A stretch of 64,000 nt of DNA from Acidimicrobiales bacterium (GTDB taxonomy: Bacteria > Actinomycetota > Acidimicrobiia > Acidimicrobiales > JAUJNH01), in the NCBI GenBank assembly GCA_030448245.1, contig JAUJNH010000001.1, positions 129,960-193,959 of the forward strand. The letters run 5' to 3'. The notes beneath the pieces are model-generated. The model saw only the letters and a list, made by a program, of their open reading frames with translations, had not been told where the DNA came from and did not search any database. A program made the translations under genes and the position numbers. Positions 1 through 10,486 of this stretch are shown here, piece by piece. The number at the start of each line of letters is the position of its first letter. Within the stretch, counting starts at the first letter, position 1.

Positions 1-263
1 AGGGGCAGGTCACCGAGGTGCTGCTCGTCCTCGACGCCACCACCGGCCAGAACGGGTTGGTGCAGGCCAAGCAGTTCACCGACGCGGTCGAGCTGACAGG
101 CGTCGTCCTCACCAAGCTGGACGGCACGGCCAAGGGTGGGATCGCCCTGGCCGTGCAGACCGAGCTGGGGATCCCCATCAAGCTGGTGGGGCTGGGCGAG
201 ACGGCCGACGACCTGGTCGACTTCGACCCGGACGAGTTCGTGGACGCGCTCTTCTCCGAGTAG
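1..263 (+). CDS. ftsY: Signal recognition particle receptor FtsY, C-terminal end (partial)
   Basis: Only the end of the GTPase domain is inside the window; the frame is open from base 3. Visible are the segment DATTGQNGL, the guanine-specificity motif [10 protein letters not shown] and the closing GLGETADDL...FVDALF stretch typical of FtsY rather than Ffh, which would continue into an M domain. FtsY docks SRP-bound ribosomes at the membrane, and its partner ffh follows 44 bp downstream on the same strand. The start lies upstream of the window. Confidence 0.95.
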   Translation, partial: GQVTEVLLVLDATTGQNGLVQAKQFTDAVELTGVVLTKLDGTAKGGIALAVQTELGIPIKLVGLGETADDLVDFDPDEFVDALFSE

Positions 264-307
264 CGCCCGGTAGCGCCGGCGGGCTCCGGTAGGGTTGCCG
301 ACCGCCC

Positions 308-1654
<1,347 letters not shown>

Positions 1655-1673
1655 GAGAGAGAACCGAGACACC

Positions 1674-1946
1674 ATGGCCGTGAAGCTCCGCCTGATGCGG
1701 ATGGGCAAGACCAAGCAGCCGACCTACCGGGTGGTGGCGGCCGACAGCCGCTCGCCCCGCGACGGCCGGTTCATCGAGATCCTCGGGACCTACGAGCCCC
1801 GCCAGGACCCGAGCCGGGTGAACATCGACGGCGACAAGGCCCTGGGCTACCTCCGCAACGGCGCCCAGCCCACCGACCGGGTCAAGAAGCTGCTGACCCA
1901 GACCGGCACCTGGGCCGCCTTCGAGGAAGGCAAGCGGTCTTCGTGA
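1674..1946 (+). CDS. rpsP: 30S ribosomal protein S16
   Basis: A 90-residue S16 starting [11 protein letters not shown], with [20 protein letters not shown] and the GTYEPRQDP segment typical of the family. The ATG at 1674 is preferred over in-frame upstream codons because S16 starts with this conserved strand and a purine-rich GAGAGAGAACCGAGA lies just upstream. Its stop overlaps the next gene by four bases (GTGA), indicating translational coupling in the ffh-rpsP-KH-rimM run. Confidence 0.97.
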   Translation: MAVKLRLMRMGKTKQPTYRVVAADSRSPRDGRFIEILGTYEPRQDPSRVNIDGDKALGYLRNGAQPTDRVKKLLTQTGTWAAFEEGKRSS

Positions 1947-2236
1947 GCAACATCGACCCCGAGCCGGAGGCCGGCGACGCCGTCCCCGCAGGCTCGGGGG
2001 GCACGGCGCAGGCCGTCCTCGAGTACGTCGTCCGCCACATCGTCGACGACCCTGACGCCATCCGCGTCGAGGTCGAGGAGCGGCGGCGGGGGATCGAGCT
2101 GCACCTGAACGTCGGCCCCGACGACATGGGCAAGGTCATCGGGCGACGGGGCCGGGTGGCCCAGGCCATGCGCACGGTGGTGCGGGCCGCCGGCGCCAAG
2201 GACGGTGTCGAGGTCAACGTCGCCATCGACGACTAG
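1943..2236 (+). CDS. khpA: KH-domain RNA-binding protein (KhpA/YlqC type)
   Basis: A 97-residue protein with a single KH domain; the RNA-binding GXXG loop is seen as [15 protein letters not shown] near residues 64-78. The N-terminal 20 residues are an acidic, glycine-rich tail. KhpA proteins are small RNA chaperones, paired with KhpB in other bacteria, and this gene characteristically sits between rpsP and rimM. The GTG start overlaps the rpsP stop. The family assignment is firm; its RNA targets here are unknown. Confidence 0.93.
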   Translation: MSNIDPEPEAGDAVPAGSGGTAQAVLEYVVRHIVDDPDAIRVEVEERRRGIELHLNVGPDDMGKVIGRRGRVAQAMRTVVRAAGAKDGVEVNVAIDD

Positions 2237-2246
2237 AAGCCCGGCC

Positions 2247-2726
2247 GTGGGCGAGGAGCAGCCGTTGGTCCTGGAGGTCGGCCGGATCCTCCGGGCCCAC
2301 GGGGTCAAGGGCGAGGTGGTGGTGCGCTTCACGTCGGAGCGTGAGGAGCGGCGGGCGGTGGGCGCGGTGGTGGACGCCCCCGGCGGGCCGCTGACCGTCA
2401 CCGCGGCCCGCCACCTGTCGGGTGGCGACTGGGTGGTGCGCTACGCCGAGGTGGCCGACCGCGCCGCAGCCGAGTTCCTGCGCGGCGCCGTCCTCTCGGC
2501 GGAGGCCATCGACGACCCCGACGAGCTGTGGGTGCACGAGCTGCTCGGCTCGGTGGTGGTCGACCAGGACGGCTGCGAGCGGGGGAGCGTGGCCGAGGTG
2601 CACGAGGGGGTGGCGGCCGACCTGCTGGTGCTCGACACCGGCCACCTGGTCCCGGTCACGTTCGTGGTGGGCCACGGGCCGGGCCGCATCGAGGTCGAGG
2701 TGCCGGAAGGCCTGTTCGACCTCTAG
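2247..2726 (+). CDS. rimM: 16S rRNA processing protein RimM
   Basis: About 159 residues starting GTG at 2247 (VGEEQPLVLEVGRILRAHG). The N-terminal RimM domain shows VGRILRAHGVKGEVVV. The C-terminal PRC-barrel follows with ELWVHELLG and ends VPEGLFDL, close to the family consensus. RimM binds S19 and helps mature the 30S head. The gene starts 10 bp after khpA. Its normal neighbour trmD is separated from it here by a kinase gene on the other strand. Confidence 0.95.
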   Translation: MGEEQPLVLEVGRILRAHGVKGEVVVRFTSEREERRAVGAVVDAPGGPLTVTAARHLSGGDWVVRYAEVADRAAAEFLRGAVLSAEAIDDPDELWVHELLGSVVVDQDGCERGSVAEVHEGVAADLLVLDTGHLVPVTFVVGHGPGRIEVEVPEGLFDL

Positions 2727-2748
2727 CCCCCGAGCTGGCGGGCGCTGG

Positions 2749-4521
2749 TCAGTCGTCCTTGTCGTCCTTGTCGGGCTTGGTCACCTGGAACGAACCCTCG
2801 AGCTGGCGCCGGAGGCCCTGGCTCGCCTCCCACCGGGCCTCCGAGGTCTGGAAGTTGAGGGCGTAGGCCCGGTCCTTGCTGGTCACGAAGGTGAGGTTCG
2901 AGGCGTGGAGCCGGGCGGCCCCGGCGCTGTAGCGGTACTCCCAGATGGCACCGGGGTAGCCCTGGAACTCGGTCCTCTCGAGCCGGAGCTGCTCGTAGCC
3001 CGCGTGAGTGTCGCCGAAGACCTTGCTCGAGCGCTGCCAGGCCTCGAGGGGGTCGACCGGCTCGTCGCCCCAGTCGACCCGCAGGTACGTGCCGGTGGCC
3101 GGGTCGGTCAGGTCGATGCGCCGGCCTCCGCCACCCTCGACCGTGCGCACCTGCCAGCTCGCCGGGTGGGCGATGCTGTAGCCGCCTGCGGCGTCTACGC
3201 GGCGAGTCCATCCGGCGGGGGTCTCGACGGCCTGGGCCGCGGCGGTCGCCGGCGACGCCTCGGGCCTGGCGGTGGTGCTCGGGGCCTGGGTGGCCGCGGC
3301 GGCCGTGGTCGGCGTGTCGGCTGTGGCCCGGGTGGTGGCCGTGGTGGCAGCCGTGGTCGGGGCCGGGTCGTCTCCACCGGCCAGGGCCAGGCCTGCGGCC
3401 ACCAGGGCGATGAGCACCACGGCGGCGGCCAGCCCCAGCAGCCACGGGCTGGTGCTGGAGCGCCCGTCCGACCTGCTGGCCGCGGGTGCCGGCTCGGCCG
3501 GCCGCCATGCGGCCGCCGCCGGCCGCGGCGCGGCGGCCACGGGTGGCGGCGTGGGTGCGGGCGGCGGCGGTGGCGGCGGCAGTGGCGGCGCCGCTGGCGG
3601 TGGCGGAGGCGGAGCCGGTGCCGGTGCCGGTGCCGGTGCGGGCGGCGCGGCGGCGACGGTGGCGGCGAGGGTCGTCGGGGCGGCCAGCGACGGCTGGCTG
3701 GCGGCGATCGTGTCGAGCAGGCGCTCGAGCTTGGCGGGGTGGGCCCGCTGTTCCGGGTCCTTGCGCATGCAGCCCTCGATCACCGGGGCCAGGGCACCGG
3801 CGTGCTCGGGGACGGGCACCGGCCCGTGCACCACCTCGCCGAGGGCGGCGAGGCCCGGGGCGTCCCCGTACGGCCCGCGGCCCTCGACCGCGAACCAGAG
3901 CGTGGCCCCCAGCGCCCACAGGTCGGCGCCCGCCTCGGCCCGCCGGCCCGACGCCTGCTCGGGGGCCAGGTAGCCGGGTGAGCCGAGCACGCTGCCGGCC
4001 AGGGTGAGGTCGGCGTCGCCCTCCATGAGGGCGATGCCGAAGTCGGCCACCTTCACCCCGCCCCCCGGCGTGACCAGCACGTTGCTCGGCTTCACGTCGC
4101 GGTGGACGACGCCGGCCGAGTGGAGGGCCACGAGGGCGCCGAGCACCTGGCGACCGATGTCGGCTGCGGCCGCCGGTTCCAGGGGACCGTCGGCGGCGAC
4201 CACGTCGTGGAGGGTGGGGGCGTCGACGTACTCCTGCACGAGGAACACCCGGTCACCGCCGTCCACCACGTCGTAGATGCTGACCAGGCTTGGGTGGCTG
4301 ACCCGGGCCGCCACCCTGGCCTCGCGCAGCACCCGCTGCCGCAGGGTGCCCTCGTCCCCGAGGGCGCCCCGGTCCCGGAGGGGGACCTCCTTCACGGCCA
4401 CCCGTCGCTCGAGCAGCTGATCCTCGGCTTCCCAGACCGTGCCCATCCCACCCCGGCCCCGCACCGAGCACAGGAGGTAGCGGTCGCCGACGACGCGTCG
4501 CTCGGTGGTCTCCTCGGGCAC
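2749..4521 (-). CDS. Membrane-anchored Ser/Thr protein kinase (PknB-like)
   Basis: A 590-residue kinase. Residues about 15-275 form the catalytic domain: glycine loop [14 protein letters not shown]-binding Lys44 in VAVKEV, catalytic loop [16 protein letters not shown] in VADFGIAL and [13 protein letters not shown] in the activation segment. A long Ala/Pro linker, one membrane segment ([18 protein letters not shown]) and an extracellular domain of about 190 residues follow, the latter starting after a Thr/Ala-rich stretch. No PASTA repeats are visible; the outer domain is of a type I cannot name, with [12 protein letters not shown] near its start, as in PsbP/DUF1795-like folds. The tail is Asp/Lys-rich. 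It sits in reverse orientation between rimM and trmD. Confidence 0.93.
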   Translation of the reverse strand: MPEETTERRVVGDRYLLCSVRGRGGMGTVWEAEDQLLERRVAVKEVPLRDRGALGDEGTLRQRVLREARVAARVSHPSLVSIYDVVDGGDRVFLVQEYVDAPTLHDVVAADGPLEPAAAADIGRQVLGALVALHSAGVVHRDVKPSNVLVTPGGGVKVADFGIALMEGDADLTLAGSVLGSPGYLAPEQASGRRAEAGADLWALGATLWFAVEGRGPYGDAPGLAALGEVVHGPVPVPEHAGALAPVIEGCMRKDPEQRAHPAKLERLLDTIAASQPSLAAPTTLAATVAAAPPAPAPAPAPAPPPPPPAAPPLPPPPPPPAPTPPPVAAAPRPAAAAWRPAEPAPAASRSDGRSSTSPWLLGLAAAVVLIALVAAGLALAGGDDPAPTTAATTATTRATADTPTTAAAATQAPSTTARPEASPATAAAQAVETPAGWTRRVDAAGGYSIAHPASWQVRTVEGGGGRRIDLTDPATGTYLRVDWGDEPVDPLEAWQRSSKVFGDTHAGYEQLRLERTEFQGYPGAIWEYRYSAGAARLHASNLTFVTSKDRAYALNFQTSEARWEASQGLRRQLEGSFQVTKPDKDDKDD

Positions 4522-4576
4522 GGGATGGATCTACCCCACGTTGGCGGCCTGCACCCGTGTGCGACGATGCCTCCCC

Positions 4577-5335
4577 GTGCGAATCGACGTGTTCACCATC
4601 TTCCCGGACCTCGTGGACGGGTTCTGCTGGTTCAGCCTGCTCGGCAAGGCCCGTCTGAGCGGGGCCGTCGAGGTGCGCGTCCACGACCTGCGGTCCCTGG
4701 CCACCGACCCCCACCGGTCGGTCGACGACGCCCCCTACGGCGGCGGAGCCGGGATGGTCCTGCGCCCCCAGCCGGTGTTCGAGGCGGTCGAGGCGGTCCA
4801 GCCGCCCCGGCCGCTGCTGCTGCTCGGCCCCGCCGGCATCCGGCTCGACCAGCGGGTGGCCGAGCACCTCGCCTCGGGACCTGGCTTCTCCCTGCTCTGC
4901 GGGCGCTACGAGGGCGTCGATGCCCGGGTGGCCGAGCACCTGTGCGACGGCGAGCTGTCGATCGGGGACTACGTCCTCGGGGGCGGCGAGGTGGCGGCCT
5001 GCGTGGTGGTCGAGGCCGTCACCCGCCTGTTGCCCGGCGTGCTGGGCAACGCCGCCTCGGCGACCGAGGAGAGCTTCGGCGCCTCTGGCCTGCTCGAGCA
5101 CCCCCAGTACACCCGGCCCGAGTCCTACCGGGGCCACGAGGTGCCGGCGGTGCTCCGCTCGGGCGACCACGCCCGCACCGCCCGCTGGCGCCACGCCCAG
5201 GCGGTGCTGCGCACCGCCGAGCGCCGCCCCGACCTGCTCGAGGCCCGAGGAGGCCTGAACGACGAGGACCGCCGGGTCCTGGCCGAGCACGACCTGCTCG
5301 AGCGCGTCGAGCGGGCCCTCGACGGCTCCGCCTAG
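4577..5335 (+). CDS. trmD: tRNA (guanine-N1)-methyltransferase TrmD
   Basis: A 252-residue SPOUT methyltransferase making m1G37 in tRNA. Start GTG at 4577 ([11 protein letters not shown]). Family motifs in order: [31 protein letters not shown] and [15 protein letters not shown], the knotted SAM-binding region, then GVLGN. A C-terminal helical domain follows. It precedes rplS, the usual partner. The 55 bp shared with the divergent kinase gene must hold both promoters. Confidence 0.96.
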   Translation: MRIDVFTIFPDLVDGFCWFSLLGKARLSGAVEVRVHDLRSLATDPHRSVDDAPYGGGAGMVLRPQPVFEAVEAVQPPRPLLLLGPAGIRLDQRVAEHLASGPGFSLLCGRYEGVDARVAEHLCDGELSIGDYVLGGGEVAACVVVEAVTRLLPGVLGNAASATEESFGASGLLEHPQYTRPESYRGHEVPAVLRSGDHARTARWRHAQAVLRTAERRPDLLEARGGLNDEDRRVLAEHDLLERVERALDGSA

Positions 5336-5421
5336 CGGCGTCCGAGGCTGGCCGTCCGTCCGGCTGGCGCGCTAGGTTGGCGAGCCGCCCGCTGCACTGT
5401 CGCGCCCAGGAGCCCCTCGCC

Positions 5422-5772
5422 ATGAACCCGACCGACCTCGTCGACCGCGCCAGCCTCCGGAACGACGTGCCCCCGTTCTCGCCGGGCGACACCCTGAAGG
5501 TCCACGTGCGAGTGGTCGAGGGCGCCAAGGAGCGGGTGCAGGTGTTCCAGGGCGACGTCATCGCCCGGTCTGGCTCCGGGGTGCGGGAGACCTTCACCGT
5601 CCGCAAGGTCAGCTACGGCGTGGGCGTCGAGCGCATCTTCCCGGTCCACTCGCCCGTGATCCAGAAGATCGAGGTCACCCGCCGGGGCCACGTGCGTCGG
5701 GCCAAGCTCTACTACCTGCGCGACCTGCGCGGGAAGGCGGCCAAGATCAAGGAGAAGCGGACCGCCCGCTAA
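5422..5772 (+). CDS. rplS: 50S ribosomal protein L19
   Basis: A 116-residue L19 starting at ATG 5422. Motifs: [48 protein letters not shown] and the basic tail [20 protein letters not shown]19 sits at the 30S-50S interface. A TAGGTT hexamer lies near 5372 and an AGGAG sequence at 5408. lepB follows after 6 bp. Confidence 0.97.
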   Translation: MNPTDLVDRASLRNDVPPFSPGDTLKVHVRVVEGAKERVQVFQGDVIARSGSGVRETFTVRKVSYGVGVERIFPVHSPVIQKIEVTRRGHVRRAKLYYLRDLRGKAAKIKEKRTAR

Positions 5773-5778
5773 GCCCCC

Positions 5779-6405
5779 GTGGCGTCCTCCGAGACCGAGC
5801 AGGGTCGCCGCAGCCGGGCCAGCAGGATCGCCATCGACCTCGCCGTCCTGGTGGTGGCCATCGTGCTCATCACCACCCTGCTGCGGACCCTCGTGGCCCA
5901 GGCCTTCTACATCCCGAGCCTCTCGATGGCGCCCCAGCTGGAGGTGCAGGACCGGATCGTGGTGTCCAAGCTGTCCTACCGGCTGCACGACGCCCGACGC
6001 GGCGACATCGTCGTGTTCGACGCCCCGCCGGAGCTGGAGGCGCCCAAGGAGCCCGATCCCCTGCCCACCCGGGCGGTCCGGGCCGTGCTCGAGGGCGTCA
6101 ACGTGGTGAAGCCGACCAAGACCGAGTACGTCAAGCGGGTGGTCGGGCTCCCGGGCGAAGAGGTGGTCGGCCGGGGCGGCAGCCTCTACGTCAACAACAC
6201 CCTGCTCGTCGAGCCCTACCTGCCGGCCGGGTTGCGGACCGACGACTTCGGCCCGGTCACGGTGCCGCCGAACAGGCTGTTCGTGATGGGCGACAACCGC
6301 GGCTCGTCGTTCGACAGCCGCAGGTTCGGCCCGATCGACAGCTCCAGCCTGGTGGGTCGTGTCGCGGTGAAGGTCTGGCCCCTCGGAGGCGCCTGCTGGC
6401 TGTGA
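5779..6405 (+). CDS. lepB: Signal peptidase I
   Basis: A 208-residue S26 peptidase that cleaves signal peptides outside the membrane. One N-terminal membrane segment (about residues 16-36), nucleophile Ser49 in IPSLSMAPQ, general-base Lys119 in YVKRVVGLPGE, and the C-terminal box VMGDNRGSSFDSRRFGPI. The GTG start is 6 bp from rplS, so the two are probably co-transcribed. The rplS-lepB pairing is normal for actinobacteria. Confidence 0.95.
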   Translation: MASSETEQGRRSRASRIAIDLAVLVVAIVLITTLLRTLVAQAFYIPSLSMAPQLEVQDRIVVSKLSYRLHDARRGDIVVFDAPPELEAPKEPDPLPTRAVRAVLEGVNVVKPTKTEYVKRVVGLPGEEVVGRGGSLYVNNTLLVEPYLPAGLRTDDFGPVTVPPNRLFVMGDNRGSSFDSRRFGPIDSSSLVGRVAVKVWPLGGACWL

Positions 6406-6447
6406 CGGCCGGGTACAGTCCTCGTCCATCGACGAGCGGAGGTCGCC

Positions 6448-6741
6448 GTGAGCGCTGAAGACCTCGAACGGTACGAGACGGAGATCGAGCTCCAGCTCTA
6501 CCAGGAGTACAAGGCCGTCCTCCCCATGTTCCGGTACGTGGTCGAGACCGAGCGGCGGTTCTACCTGGCGAACGACGTGAAGATGGGCGCCCGGTCCGAG
6601 GGCGGCCGCACCTGGTTCGAGATCGAGCTCGAGGATGCCTGGGTCTGGGACATGTACCGCCCCGCCCGCTTCGTCCAGCACGTCCGGGTCGTCACGTTCA
6701 AGGACGTCAACATCGAAGAGGTCCCCGACAAGGACGCCTGA
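6448..6741 (+). CDS. DUF2469 family protein
   Basis: A 97-residue protein matching the small actinobacterial DUF2469 family (Rv2901c type): MSAEDLERYETEIELQLYQE at the start and MYRPARFVQHVRVVTFKDVN near the end. It is acidic and has no membrane segment. The function is unknown, but the gene is consistently found between lepB/rnhB and yraN. The GTG start has GGAGG upstream at 6438. A TACAGT hexamer (6414-6419) could be its -10 element. Confidence 0.9.
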   Translation: MSAEDLERYETEIELQLYQEYKAVLPMFRYVVETERRFYLANDVKMGARSEGGRTWFEIELEDAWVWDMYRPARFVQHVRVVTFKDVNIEEVPDKDA

Positions 6742-6775
6742 GGCTCGCTGTCACGCCGGGGCGGATGCTGGCGGC

Positions 6776-7126
6776 GTGACCTTCGAGCGGATCGCGCTGG
6801 GGCGGGCCGTCGAGGAGCGCACCGCCTCGTGGTACCGGGCCAACGGCTACGAGGTGGTCGACCGGAACTGGCGGTGCCCGGAGGGCGAGGTCGACGTCGT
6901 CGCCGTCCGCCGCCGTGACCGGCTGGTGGTGTTCTGCGAGGTGAAGGCCCGGCGCAGCGCCCGATTCGGGTCGGCCGCCGAAGCGGTGGGCCGGGACAAG
7001 CAGGCCCGCCTCCGGCGCCTGGCGGCGGCCTGGCTGGCCGGCCACCGCACGGGGGCGGCCAGCATCCGCTTCGACGTGGCCGCCTGGGACGGCGGCCGTT
7101 TCGAGGTGGTCGAGGGTGCCTTTTGA
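6776..7126 (+). CDS. yraN: YraN family endonuclease-like protein (UPF0102)
   Basis: About 116 residues, start GTG 6776 (VTFERIALGRAVEERTASW). The restriction-endonuclease-like core is visible as GEVDVVAVRRRDRLVVFCEVKAR, with the acidic residues and EVK lysine typical of PD-(D/E)XK folds. It ends FDVAAWDGGRFEVVEGAF. The role is unproven; context beside comM and dprA is conserved in actinobacteria and suggests DNA processing. Confidence 0.9.
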   Translation: MTFERIALGRAVEERTASWYRANGYEVVDRNWRCPEGEVDVVAVRRRDRLVVFCEVKARRSARFGSAAEAVGRDKQARLRRLAAAWLAGHRTGAASIRFDVAAWDGGRFEVVEGAF

Positions 7127-7141
7127 GCGGGCGGTCCGGTT

Positions 7142-7366
7142 TCAGCGGCGGCGGGTCGGGCGTCGGGTCCCGCGGTGGTCCCAGCACGGGCGGTGCCAGT
7201 GCCGGCGGTCCTCGGGGGCCAGGCGCGGGACGGCGACCACGTGACCCATGCCGGGCGGGATCTCCTGGTCACAGCCGGGACAGCGGTAGGCCTTCCGGGC
7301 CTGGAACGGGTGGAGGAAGCGCACCTCGACGTCGCCGTCGCCTGCTCGCTCGTCGGGCGGCCTCAC
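7142..7366 (-). CDS. Small zinc-binding (HNH/treble-clef-like) actinobacterial protein
   Basis: A 74-residue protein with a CX2C knuckle (YRCPGCDQEI) followed by PGMGHVV and HWHRPCW, so Cys, Cys, His, His and Cys are spaced as a zinc site. The HPFQARKAYRCPGCDQ and RRHWHRPCWDH segments match a small conserved actinobacterial family often mislabelled ATP/GTP-binding protein. I chose the GTG at 7366 because it lies 6 bp past the stop of the 36-residue membrane ORF upstream; a GTG at 7408 is also possible. It is convergent with yraN. Function unknown. Confidence 0.75.
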   Translation of the reverse strand: MRPPDERAGDGDVEVRFLHPFQARKAYRCPGCDQEIPPGMGHVVAVPRLAPEDRRHWHRPCWDHRGTRRPTRRR

Positions 7367-7371
7367 GCGGA

Positions 7372-7482
7372 TCAGCCGAGCAGGCCCCAGAGGACCAGCA
7401 GCAGGCACACGGCGATGGCGGCCGCGACGATCCAGGCGTCCGATCTGCGGCGGCGCTGCTGGCGGGTGGCGTCGAAGCCCAC
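7372..7482 (-). CDS. Possible 36-residue single-pass membrane microprotein
   Basis: A short reading frame (GTG at 7482, TGA at 7372) encoding a basic N-terminus (ATRQQRRRRSDAW) and one hydrophobic segment of about 18 residues (IVAAAIAVCLLLVLWGLL). The charge pattern predicts the N-terminus inside the cell. Its stop is 6 bp before the preferred start of the zinc-knuckle gene, so the two look translationally coupled. It is too short for routine gene callers; evidence is composition and spacing only. Confidence 0.45.
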   Translation of the reverse strand: MGFDATRQQRRRRSDAWIVAAAIAVCLLLVLWGLLG

Positions 7483-7652
7483 CGGACCAGTGTCCCCCGC
7501 CGGGGCCGGCTGGCCCAACCGAGCCGTGGTCGCCCTTGCCGGCGCGTCGGTGTCACCGACCCTGGTACCGTTGCCTTCCAGCGCTTCTCAGCGCCTCGAG
7601 CGGCGGCCCGCCCGGCCTGCGCTCCTCCCGCCCAGCTCGGAGGAAGCGCCGC

Positions 7653-9158
7653 GTGCTCGCCTGCATCCCCACCGCCAGCCTGTTCGGTGTCGACGCCGAC
7701 CCGGTCACCATCGAGGTCCAGGTCCACTCGGGGCTCCCGTGCACCACCGTGGTCGGCGGCCCCGACGCCACCTGTCGGGAGGCCAAGGAGCGGGTCCGGG
7801 CCGCCTTCGCCTCGTGCGGCTTCGAGTGGCCGAACAAGCGGGTCACGATCAACCTGTCGCCCGCCTGGCAGAAGAAGCGGGGGTCGGCCATCGACCTGGC
7901 CATGGCCGTCGGGATCCTGCTGGCGTCCGAGCAGCTGCCGGCCGGGTCGATCAGCGGCTACGCCTTCCTGGGCGAGCTGGGCCTCGACGGTGCCGTCCGG
8001 CCGGTGGTGGGGGTGGTGCCCCTGGCCGAGGCCGCCGGCGGCGACCCGCTGGTCGTGCCCGCCGCCCAGGTCGTCGACGCCGGTCTGGCCTCGTCGCGGG
8101 TGGTCGGCGTCGGGCACCTCGGCGACCTCGTCAGGGCGCTCAAGGGAGAGGCGCCCTGGCCGCTGGCCCACAGCCCGAAGCCGGGACACCGCCGGGCGCC
8201 CCGCCCCGACCTGGCCGACGTCCGCGGCCAGGCCGTGGCTCGCGCCGCCCTCGAGGTGGCAGCGGCCGGTGGGCACCATCTGCTGCTCACCGGCCCACCC
8301 GGCGGGGGCAAGACCATGCTGGCCGAGCGCCTGCCCGGCCTGCTCCCGCCGCTCACGCAGGCCGAGGCGCTCGAGGTCACCAAGATCCACTCGGCGGCCG
8401 GTGTGCTGCCGGTCGGGGCCGGCCTCCTCGACGAGCCGCCCTACGAGGCGCCCCACACCACCGCCTCGGCCATCGCCCTGATCGGAGGGGGCAGCAGCCA
8501 GCTGCGGCCGGGCGCCATCTCGCTCGCCCACCGGGGCGTCCTGTTCCTCGACGAGCTCGGCGAACAGCGGCCGGTCGTCCTCGAATGCCTCCGGCAGCCG
8601 CTCGAGGAGGGGGTCATCCGCATCCACCGGGCCATCGGGTCAGCCACCCTGCCCGCCCGCTTCCTGCTGGTCGCAGCCATGAACCCGTGCCCGTGCGGCG
8701 AGGGCGGCGGGCGCCGCTGCCGCTGCCAGCCGGGCGAGCGGCTCCGCTACGCCCGGCGGCTGTCGGCTCCGCTGCTCGACCGGTTCGACCTGCGCCTCCA
8801 CGTCCCCCGGGCCGAGCCGGGTCAGCTCCTGGGCGAGGCCGCCGGCGAGGCCACGGCGGTCGTGGCGGCGCGGGTCGCCGTGGCCCGCCGCCGGTCGATC
8901 GCCCGCGGGACCTCGATCAACGCCCTCGTCCCAGGCAGCCGGCTCGACGAGCTGGCCCCGCTCGACCGAGCCGCCCGGCGCCTCCTGGCCGGCCTCCTCG
9001 CTCGGGGCGGCCTGTCGGCCCGGGGGCTGCACCGGGTCCGGCGGGTCGCCCTGACCCTGGCCGATCTGGCCGGGGCCGACCCGCCGCTGACGGAGGAGCA
9101 CGTCGGCACCGCCCTCGGCCTCCGGGCCGAGCTGGCCACGCTCCAGGCGGCGTCGTGA
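7653..9158 (+). CDS. comM: ComM/YifB family Mg-chelatase-like AAA+ ATPase
   Basis: A 501-residue protein. The N-terminal ~190 residues are the Lon-protease-like S5 fold. The AAA+ core has Walker A GPPGGGKTML at about residue 214, Walker B VLFLDELGE near 297 and the conserved VAAMNPCPCGEGG with its cysteines. A C-terminal Mg-chelatase domain follows. In naturally competent bacteria ComM is a branch-migration helicase acting on recombining DNA. The GTG start has GGAGGA at 7639-7644. The stop overlaps the dprA start. Confidence 0.94.
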   Translation: MLACIPTASLFGVDADPVTIEVQVHSGLPCTTVVGGPDATCREAKERVRAAFASCGFEWPNKRVTINLSPAWQKKRGSAIDLAMAVGILLASEQLPAGSISGYAFLGELGLDGAVRPVVGVVPLAEAAGGDPLVVPAAQVVDAGLASSRVVGVGHLGDLVRALKGEAPWPLAHSPKPGHRRAPRPDLADVRGQAVARAALEVAAAGGHHLLLTGPPGGGKTMLAERLPGLLPPLTQAEALEVTKIHSAAGVLPVGAGLLDEPPYEAPHTTASAIALIGGGSSQLRPGAISLAHRGVLFLDELGEQRPVVLECLRQPLEEGVIRIHRAIGSATLPARFLLVAAMNPCPCGEGGGRRCRCQPGERLRYARRLSAPLLDRFDLRLHVPRAEPGQLLGEAAGEATAVVAARVAVARRRSIARGTSINALVPGSRLDELAPLDRAARRLLAGLLARGGLSARGLHRVRRVALTLADLAGADPPLTEEHVGTALGLRAELATLQAAS

Positions 9159-10327
9159 CGGTGGCCGCCGGGCGCCGGCCCGTCGCCCCGCCGGCCGAGG
9201 CCTACCTGGCGGCCCTCGCCGGCCTGCCCGGCATGGGGCCGCGACGGCTGGGCGCGCTGCTCGAGGTCAACAGCGGGGCGGCGGCGGCGTGGGCAAGCGT
9301 CGTCGCCGGGACGTCGGCGGCCGATCCTGCGGTGGCCGCCACCTTGGGCCGGGACCCGGCTGGGCGAGCCGCCCGCTGGGCGGTCGATGCCCAGGCGGTC
9401 GAGCCCGAGGAGCTGCTGGCCCGCCACCGGGCCGCGGGCGTGACGCTGCTCACCCCGTGGCACGCGGCGTGGCCGGCCCGCCTGGTCGACGATCCGGAGC
9501 CGCCGGCCATGCTCTGCACCCGCGGCGACCCGGCGGCCCTGGCCGGCCCCGCCTGCGCGCTCGTCGGCACCCGGTCCTGCTCGGGCGAGGGGCGGCGCAC
9601 CGCCCACGACATCGGCCGCGACCTGGCCGATGCCGGGGTGGCGGTCGTCTCCGGCCTCGCCCTCGGGATCGACGGTGCGGCTCATCGGGGCGCCCTGGCC
9701 GCCGGGCCCGGTGCCGGCGGGCCGGTCGGGGTCGTGGCGGGCGGGGTCGACGTTGCCTACCCGCCGTCGCACGCCGGTCTGTTCGACGAGGTGGCGGCCG
9801 CCGGCGCGCTGGTCAGCGAGGCACCGCTCGGCACCCCACCCGAGCGATGGCGGTTCCCGGCTCGCAACCGCATCATCGCCGCCCTGGCCGACGTCGTGGT
9901 GGTCGTCGAGAGCCACGACCGGGGCGGATCGATGCACACGGTGGACGCCGCCATCGATCGGGGCCGCACCGTCGGCGCCGTTCCCGGTCCGGTGCGGAGC
10001 CCCGCCAGCACCGGCACGAACGCCCTCCTGGCCGACCAGGCCCTGGTCGTCCGGGACGCCGAGGACGTGCTGGCCGCGCTCGGCCTCGGTGGCGCGCTCG
10101 TGCCGAGGCGGGGCGCCCAGCCCGAGTGCGCTACCCCGCCCCTCCTCGCTGCCGACGCCACCGTGCTGGACGCGGTCGGGTTCGCTCCGACGACCACCGA
10201 CGAGGTCGTCGTGACCGCCGGCATTGGCCTGGGTCCGGTGCTCACGTCGCTGCACCGGCTGGCGTCCGCCGGCCGGGTCGATGCCGGCCCGGGCACCTGG
10301 AGCCGACGCGGGGACACCCGACGGTGA
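9155..10327 (+). CDS. dprA: DNA-processing protein DprA
   Basis: A 390-residue protein starting GTG 9155 (VTVAAGRRPVAPP), overlapping the comM stop by four bases. An N-terminal SAM-like helical region (LAGLPGMGPRRLGALL) is followed by the Rossmann-fold core: ALVGTRSCSGEGRRTAHD, VVSGLALGIDGAAHRGAL, RFPARNRIIAAL and SMHTVDAAIDRGR. A C-terminal winged helix spans about residues 325-390. DprA loads RecA onto incoming single strands. Together with comM it suggests a DNA-uptake or recombination module. Confidence 0.95.
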   Translation: MTVAAGRRPVAPPAEAYLAALAGLPGMGPRRLGALLEVNSGAAAAWASVVAGTSAADPAVAATLGRDPAGRAARWAVDAQAVEPEELLARHRAAGVTLLTPWHAAWPARLVDDPEPPAMLCTRGDPAALAGPACALVGTRSCSGEGRRTAHDIGRDLADAGVAVVSGLALGIDGAAHRGALAAGPGAGGPVGVVAGGVDVAYPPSHAGLFDEVAAAGALVSEAPLGTPPERWRFPARNRIIAALADVVVVVESHDRGGSMHTVDAAIDRGRTVGAVPGPVRSPASTGTNALLADQALVVRDAEDVLAALGLGGALVPRRGAQPECATPPLLAADATVLDAVGFAPTTTDEVVVTAGIGLGPVLTSLHRLASAGRVDAGPGTWSRRGDTRR

Positions 10328-10486
10328 GGGTCTCGACGCCGCTCCGGTGGCTGCTCGGATGGCCGGGTGCTGCCTGGTCGGCCACCGGAGCCTGGCTGGG
10401 ACGCAGGTCTACACTCACCCGTCCAGGGAGCGGCTCCTGCACGTGCACGAGCCCACCGATCCTCGAGGGTAGGCCGGGCGCGATCG

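Noticed and set aside
3195-4000. Plus-strand frames opposite the kinase linker
   Set aside because: They are Gly/Arg/Ala-rich shadows of the kinase's Pro/Ala linker.
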